A stretch of DNA of 16,343 nucleotides from DATAYF01 sp036272735 (GTDB lineage: Bacteria; Chloroflexota; Ktedonobacteria; Ktedonobacterales; Ktedonobacteraceae), in assembly GCA_036272735.1 (NCBI GenBank), contig DATAYF010000471.1, forward strand, positions 1 to 16,343. Direction: 5' to 3'. The stretch's first letter is position 1; every line of letters begins with the position of its first letter. Of the stretch, positions 12,795 to 16,343 are shown piece after piece. A program made the position numbers and the translations under genes. A model generated the notes under the pieces. That model did not search any database and was not told the DNA's origin. It worked only from the letters and a program-made list of their open reading frames with translations.

Positions 12795-13089
12795 TGACTC
12801 TCTTGAGACCTTGCTGTTGCGCCACTATGGCCCGGCAGCATCTACGCCACCCGCGCTAGAACAGCAGCTTGTGGCCTCAGTACGTCAAGAGGCGGAGTCC
12901 GTGCGCCGCAGCCAGCAGCAGATCGCTCGCGACTGGCGCACCACCAAGATCAGCCGTCGGCGCGCTTTGCGACTCGTGGCCCTGGGCTCGGCCGGCGCTG
13001 GTATCATTGGCCTGGGCATACAGGGACTGCACACGCTGGAAACTGGGCTGCTTGGCGCGGACAGCCGCACACAATCTGCTCTTTCTTAG
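12787..13089 (+). CDS. small single-span membrane protein, putative sigma partner
   Basis: AGGGAG five bases before ATG 12787 sets the start; the gene overlaps the sigma factor stop by eight bases. The 100-aa product has a charged helical N-terminal half (about residues 20-55) and then TTKISRRRALRLV. One hydrophobic Gly/Ala-rich segment lies at about 61-82, followed by a short tail. The layout, a cytoplasmic helix plus one membrane span, fits a minimal anti-sigma factor, but there is no zinc-binding HxxxCxxC motif. The SRRRALRLV-plus-hydrophobic pattern also resembles an internal twin-arginine signal, and tatA lies just downstream. Function unproven. Confidence 0.7.
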   Translation: MDNDSLETLLLRHYGPAASTPPALEQQLVASVRQEAESVRRSQQQIARDWRTTKISRRRALRLVALGSAGAGIIGLGIQGLHTLETGLLGADSRTQSALS

Positions 13090-13099
13090 ATGTAACATT

Positions 13100-13117
13100 G
13101 GCTGATGCACATCAGCC
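13100..13117 (+). terminator. hairpin terminator after the sigma operon
   Basis: GGCTGAT (13100-13106) pairs with ATCAGCC (13111-13117), loop GCAC, followed by ATTTGCCTGCCTTTT. A second hairpin, ACGGCG/CGCCGT (13133-13138 with 13146-13151), comes next. Confidence 0.6.
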
Positions 13118-13175
13118 ATTTGCCTGCCTTTTACGGCGCATACGTCGCCGTTAAGCTAGCTGCATGGCATGGCTG

Positions 13176-13262
13176 TACAATGATGAGTAGAGATACAAAG
13201 GTAGGAATTACCAGTTAGAAACTACCAATAGGGAACTTTTCCGTGGCGTGCACCATCACGCC
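13176..13262 (+). promoter_or_regulatory. weak promoter candidate and inverted repeat upstream of tatA
   Basis: TACAAT (13176-13181) is a reasonable -10 but has no good -35. GGCGTG (13245-13250) and CACGCC (13257-13262) form a perfect 6-bp inverted repeat just before the tatA ribosome site. The hairpin terminators upstream argue that tatA needs its own promoter in this gap. Confidence 0.3.
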
Positions 13263-13285
13263 AGAGTCAAGAAAGGATTACTATT

Positions 13286-13597
13286 ATGCCATTCGGATTT
13301 CACGGACCAGACCTGATTATCATTCTCGTTATCGCCCTGCTTATCTTTGGCCCCAAAAAGTTGCCAGAAATGGGCTCCGCCATCGGTAAAAGCATCACCG
13401 AATTCAAAAAGGGCATGAATAACCTGACCGGACCCAAAGAAGAGCACAATGCCGCGAGCCTGGAGTCGATCGATCAGGAAATCGCCGCCAAGCGAGCCGC
13501 CGCTGAAGCTGCCGCTGCCGCAACCACGACCACAGCCTCCGCTGAGCACAATAACACGGTTGAGCATAACGACCACGTTGAACAGCACGTCGACTAA
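13286..13597 (+). CDS. tatA: twin-arginine translocase subunit TatA
   Basis: TatA forms the protein-conducting oligomer of the Tat pathway, which exports folded proteins across the cytoplasmic membrane. The 103-aa product has a short membrane helix at residues 8-21 and the hinge FGPKKLPE (21-28). An amphipathic helix follows (GSAIGKSITEFKKGM). The C-terminal half is Ala-rich then His/Glu/Asn-rich, variable as in the family. AAAGGA precedes the ATG by nine bases. tatC follows after 34 bases, so the two form an operon. No tatB-like second gene is present, as in minimal TatAC systems. Confidence 0.94.
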   Translation: MPFGFHGPDLIIILVIALLIFGPKKLPEMGSAIGKSITEFKKGMNNLTGPKEEHNAASLESIDQEIAAKRAAAEAAAAATTTTASAEHNNTVEHNDHVEQHVD

Positions 13598-13631
13598 TGG
13601 TCACGTTTGTTAGAAGCTTAGGGGGACAAAC

Positions 13632-14429
13632 ATGGCTTCAAGTGGATTAGAACAGCAGGAACCCCTGTTAGCTACAGACTTCAACGACGATGAGGACAAC
13701 GATCCTTCGGCGATGTCATTGATGGACCATCTCGAAGAGTTGCGTAAACGCGTCTTCTGGTGCCTGATCACCGTTGTGGTGACGACGATTGTCGCGTTTA
13801 TCTTCCGCGAACAGATCATGCAATTCTTAACCGGTCCTTTACCGCAGGCAGCCAATGCACTGAGCAAAGGCTCAGGTAATAAGCTGGTCGTGACCGGACT
13901 TGGAGAGGGCTTCACGGTGTACCTGAAGGTCTCGTTATTCGCTGGCATCATCGCGGCCTTGCCAATGATTCTCTACCAGGTCTGGGGCTTCATCTCACCT
14001 GGTCTGTACGACCACGAGAAAAAAGGTGCGGTTCCGTTCATCTTTCTTGGTCTCATACTTTTCGTTATTGGTATCTCGCTCGGCTACGTGGTCCTGCAAT
14101 ACCCGATCAACTTTTTAGTGCACTTCGCATCGAACAACTTTACCGAGCTGGTCACAGCGAATAGCTACTTCACGTTTGTAGCATTCTTTGCCCTGGCGTT
14201 CGGCCTGGTCTTTGAACTTCCGCTGGTGCTGACGTTCATGGCGAAAATCGGCATCATTTCGGGCCAGTTGCTCAGGCAGAAGCGTGTCGCCGCTCACGTC
14301 ATTATGTGGGTCGCCGCGACCTTCCTGACGCCTGGCGCAGACATCTACAGTCCGATCATTCTGGGTATCGCGATGTCGTGCCTGTACGAGCTGACCATCA
14401 TCTTCATTCGCTTCACCGTGAAGAACTAA
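13632..14429 (+). CDS. tatC: twin-arginine translocase subunit TatC
   Basis: TatC is the six-helix membrane receptor that recognises twin-arginine signal peptides. The 265-aa product has an acidic N-terminal extension (residues 1-27) and then the family's DHLEELRKRVF (32-42). YQVWGFISPGLYDHEKK, the signal-binding loop region, is conserved, as is AFGLVFELPLVL. It ends with FLTPGADIYSPIILGIAMSCLYE. GGGGGA lies about seven bases before the ATG. A strong terminator ends the tatAC unit at 14518. The unit follows a sigma factor gene pair but is separated from it by terminator hairpins. Confidence 0.96.
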   Translation: MASSGLEQQEPLLATDFNDDEDNDPSAMSLMDHLEELRKRVFWCLITVVVTTIVAFIFREQIMQFLTGPLPQAANALSKGSGNKLVVTGLGEGFTVYLKVSLFAGIIAALPMILYQVWGFISPGLYDHEKKGAVPFIFLGLILFVIGISLGYVVLQYPINFLVHFASNNFTELVTANSYFTFVAFFALAFGLVFELPLVLTFMAKIGIISGQLLRQKRVAAHVIMWVAATFLTPGADIYSPIILGIAMSCLYELTIIFIRFTVKN

Positions 14430-14471
14430 AGTAGCGTAAAGCAACATTGAAGGAGACCTGAACGCGCAGAC

Positions 14472-14518
14472 AAATAAGCGCCGATTGCCACTCTACCTGG
14501 CGGTCGCGCTTATTTTTT
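14472..14518 (+). terminator. strong intrinsic terminator after tatC
   Basis: Bases 14472-14490 pair with 14498-14515 (18 pairs, two of them G-U, one bulged C), loop CTCTACC. The right arm runs into TTTTTT, ending at 14518. It also lies just past the stop of the convergent MFS gene (14527). Confidence 0.9.
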
Positions 14519-14526
14519 GTGGGCCG

Positions 14527-15936
14527 CTACCATATACGGGGCGCGGCTTCGTCGTGTATGGTAGCGACCTCCCTTGCAGGAGTCGTTTCCCTGGCGGCGG
14601 CCGGTTCGATTTTCTCGTCCCCGCGCCCTCCACGTCCAAAGCTACCCCACAGTAGAGCCAGCGCGACGCCATAGAGCAGTGCCGCCGCGATAAATACCGG
14701 CGTGTAGCCCGCGTGTGCAATAATCAGACCACCCAGCGGCGTCGATAGAGCTTGCGTCCCCTGAAACGCTGTCTGATAGCTACTATTTGCCAGGCCACGG
14801 CGTGGCTTCTCGACAACCTCCATCGAGAACACCTGCAAAATTCCCTCTGACATATCCATCAGACCCTGGCGCAGAGGATAGAGCAGCGCTGCCAACGGCA
14901 ACCAGGCGGTCAGCCCCATCAGCAGCATCACAGGCAAGCTCAATAGGCGCGTAAAGGTTAACGTGTTGACTTTGCCGATGCGCAAGACCAGCAGAGGAGC
15001 CAGCAACGTGAGCAGCGCATTCAACGCGTTGGCGCTGCCGTCAATCAGGCCAAACAGAGCAGAAGAGGCACCCAGGTGCTTCACAAAGAAGAGGTTCGCA
15101 TAGGGGAGAAATAGCCCCGCGCCCAGGCCAAGCAGGGCCTCGATTGCCACCATCAGTGCCAATGGACTGAGCAACACAGCACGCCAGTCGGTGGCGCGCA
15201 GGCGTGCAAGGTTGGCGTGCACGCTTTTAAGTGAGATGGCAGCGTGGGTAGGAAATTGAGCCTGCTCTCGTTGCTGGGGACGATCAGCACGCATCAGAAA
15301 GAGCGGGATAAAGCTTGGCGCGGCAATCAAGCCTGAGATCAGCAAAGCGAGCTGGTAGGAGCGGGCCACAGGCTGAGCCACCAGCAAACCGCTCCAGGCT
15401 CCAGGCAACGCCACCATGAGTTGGGGAAACGCGCGCAACCAGACGGGCAGCACACCACCCAGAAGCTCGCCCAGCACCGTCGTAGCCAGCGAGATCACAA
15501 CATTGAGGCTAAACAACAGTGAGCGCTCGGCAGGCCCACTATTGGCGCTTAAAAAGGGGGCATTCACGACAACCATAAACGCGCCGCCGATACCGGCGAA
15601 AAAGACGCTCACCAACAGCGGCAGGGGCTGGCGAAACAACATCTGACCTGCACCCGCTACGCTGATCAACACGCTGGCCCAGATCAGGATTAGCTTGCCA
15701 CCATAGCGGTCGATGCACAGACCAGCCGGGAAGATAGCGATGCCCGCCCCAACGATACCAACAAACAACACCAGACCGATAAAATCTGTACCATAGCCCA
15801 GCGCGGACAGGTACAGATTGTAGAGTACCAGGATAATGCCCACGGTCACGCCACTTAAAGCGTTACTCACGAGGTACAAGCGGGCATTGCGCTGAAAACG
15901 TCCGAAGCCTCGCACATATTCAAGCATTGGTGACAT
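14527..15936 (-). CDS. major facilitator superfamily transporter, substrate unknown
   Basis: The 469-aa product has about twelve hydrophobic helices split by a central charged loop near residues 215-250 (RADRPQQREQAQFPTHAA). The loop between helices 2 and 3 carries DRYGGKLILIWAS, matching MFS motif A. The C-terminal tail is charged and Glu/Arg/Ala-rich. Two starts are possible: ATG 15936 and ATG 15927 (MLEYVRG), both with weak ribosome sites. It overlaps the upstream Myb-like gene by up to 17 bases, which suggests translational coupling or simply compact packing. A drug-efflux-like or sugar-efflux-like role is possible but not shown. Confidence 0.88.
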   Translation of the reverse strand: MSPMLEYVRGFGRFQRNARLYLVSNALSGVTVGIILVLYNLYLSALGYGTDFIGLVLFVGIVGAGIAIFPAGLCIDRYGGKLILIWASVLISVAGAGQMLFRQPLPLLVSVFFAGIGGAFMVVVNAPFLSANSGPAERSLLFSLNVVISLATTVLGELLGGVLPVWLRAFPQLMVALPGAWSGLLVAQPVARSYQLALLISGLIAAPSFIPLFLMRADRPQQREQAQFPTHAAISLKSVHANLARLRATDWRAVLLSPLALMVAIEALLGLGAGLFLPYANLFFVKHLGASSALFGLIDGSANALNALLTLLAPLLVLRIGKVNTLTFTRLLSLPVMLLMGLTAWLPLAALLYPLRQGLMDMSEGILQVFSMEVVEKPRRGLANSSYQTAFQGTQALSTPLGGLIIAHAGYTPVFIAAALLYGVALALLWGSFGRGGRGDEKIEPAAARETTPAREVATIHDEAAPRIW

Positions 15937-16343
15937 CGTTAACGGATGAGTTAGATTGCCACCATAACCTCTGCTCAGGCCCCTCCGCCATTAGTCCGTG
16001 CTGTTCAAGTATACGCCAATCATTCATGCTCATGTATCGTGGTAGTTCACTTCCTGGTAGGGTATGTGGTCTCCTTAGATTAAGGGCACGCGCCTGTGCA
16101 CCTACGCCATTCCAGGTCCTATCTGGCATCTGTTCCAATATCCAACCTTGTGAGGACGTTGGGTAGTGCTGGCGTAGGAATTGGTTCTCCTCCTCTGTCC
16201 AGGCATCTCCTAACCTTAATCTCTGCCATATAAACGCCGTGTCTACGAAGTTAAAGCCCAAGTACGGAGACCATTCGACTCTAAGAGTGTACCATCCATC
16301 TGCAAGGCGATCTAACGTGATAGACTGAGTAGCCAACCTAATT
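15920..16343 (-). CDS. partial protein with Myb/SANT-like DNA-binding domain, possibly recombinase-derived
   Basis: The reading frame has no stop up to the window edge, so the N-terminus is missing; a TTG at 16336 is the only start-like codon near the edge. About 138 residues are visible. The first 45 have a beta-like, Trp-rich segment (LRVEWSPYLGFNFVDTAFIW). Then WTEEENQFLRQHYPTSSQGW and ILEQMPDRTWNGVGAQARAL form a tryptophan-spaced three-helix Myb/SANT-like domain. Similar domains occur at the ends of some Ktedonobacterial serine recombinases; that link is from memory and tentative. Base composition is lower in GC (about 45-55 percent in sampled lines) than the adjacent MFS gene (about 60), hinting at transfer. 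Confidence 0.55.
   Translation of the reverse strand, partial: IRLATQSITLDRLADGWYTLRVEWSPYLGFNFVDTAFIWQRLRLGDAWTEEENQFLRQHYPTSSQGWILEQMPDRTWNGVGAQARALNLRRPHTLPGSELPRYMSMNDWRILEQHGLMAEGPEQRLWWQSNSSVNDVTNA

Noticed and set aside
14450..14475. AAGGAG ribosome-site-like sequence after tatC
   Set aside because: No start codon or open frame follows before the strong terminator.
1..16343. tRNA, rRNA or CRISPR array
   Set aside because: No cloverleaf, rRNA-like stretch or regularly spaced direct repeats were seen in reading the window.

Overview
The window looks like chromosomal DNA of a Chloroflexota bacterium, most likely class Ktedonobacteria. The evidence is the GC-rich but not extreme coding sequence, the mix of Firmicute-like (recG, fabD, asp23-nusB, acpP) and actinobacterial-like (coaD, DivIVA-like, DUF177, rpmF) gene neighbourhoods, and abundant perfect palindromes and MITE-like repeats between genes. 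The taxonomic call rests on gene order and protein style, not on a search.

Layout. Bases 1-124 hold two abutting perfect palindromes, followed by a sigma-A type promoter and recG (200-2890, +). A bidirectional terminator separates recG from a 78-aa minus-strand protein (2952-3188). A 470-bp repeat-like intergenic region leads through a structured leader RNA into ilvD (3659-5344, +). Downstream lie a 147-bp MITE-like element with perfect 38-bp terminal inverted repeats, several hairpins, and a small four-helix membrane protein (5738-6124, +). Next come coaD (6293-6799) and a DivIVA/SepIVA-like coiled-coil gene (6864-7502). A minus-strand SatP/YaaH-like membrane protein (7594-8211) is isolated by a bidirectional terminator and has its own promoter. 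A near-perfect promoter (8449-8477) then drives DUF177 and rpmF, and probably fabD. The second promoter-led block is asp23-family, nusB and acpP (10731-11844), with nusB and acpP overlapping by one base. An ECF-type sigma factor overlaps a small single-span membrane protein (12069-13089), followed by tatA and tatC (13286-14429). A strong terminator separates these from a minus-strand MFS transporter (14527-15936). The window ends inside a minus-strand Myb/SANT-like gene, perhaps recombinase-derived, that runs off the edge.

The genes are mostly housekeeping: replication-fork repair (RecG), branched-chain amino acid synthesis (IlvD), CoA synthesis (CoaD), fatty acid initiation (FabD and AcpP), ribosome and transcription functions (L32, NusB), and twin-arginine export (TatA/TatC). 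CoaD, AcpP and FabD are metabolically linked: CoA supplies the phosphopantetheine arm of ACP, and FabD loads malonate onto it.

The most interesting observation is a roughly 58-66-nt element present in the 5' leader of both ilvD (3554-3611) and fabD (9390-9456). The two copies share long primary-sequence blocks. They differ at base-paired positions in a compensatory way, in both the closing stem and an inner hairpin. This is the signature of a conserved structured RNA, and I do not recognise it as any known riboswitch or T-box. Other points worth checking are the paired perfect palindromes at the left edge, the absence of rsmD between recG and coaD, structured segments before nusB and before the 128-aa membrane protein, and a Tat-signal-like motif in the sigma-coupled small protein next to tatAC.
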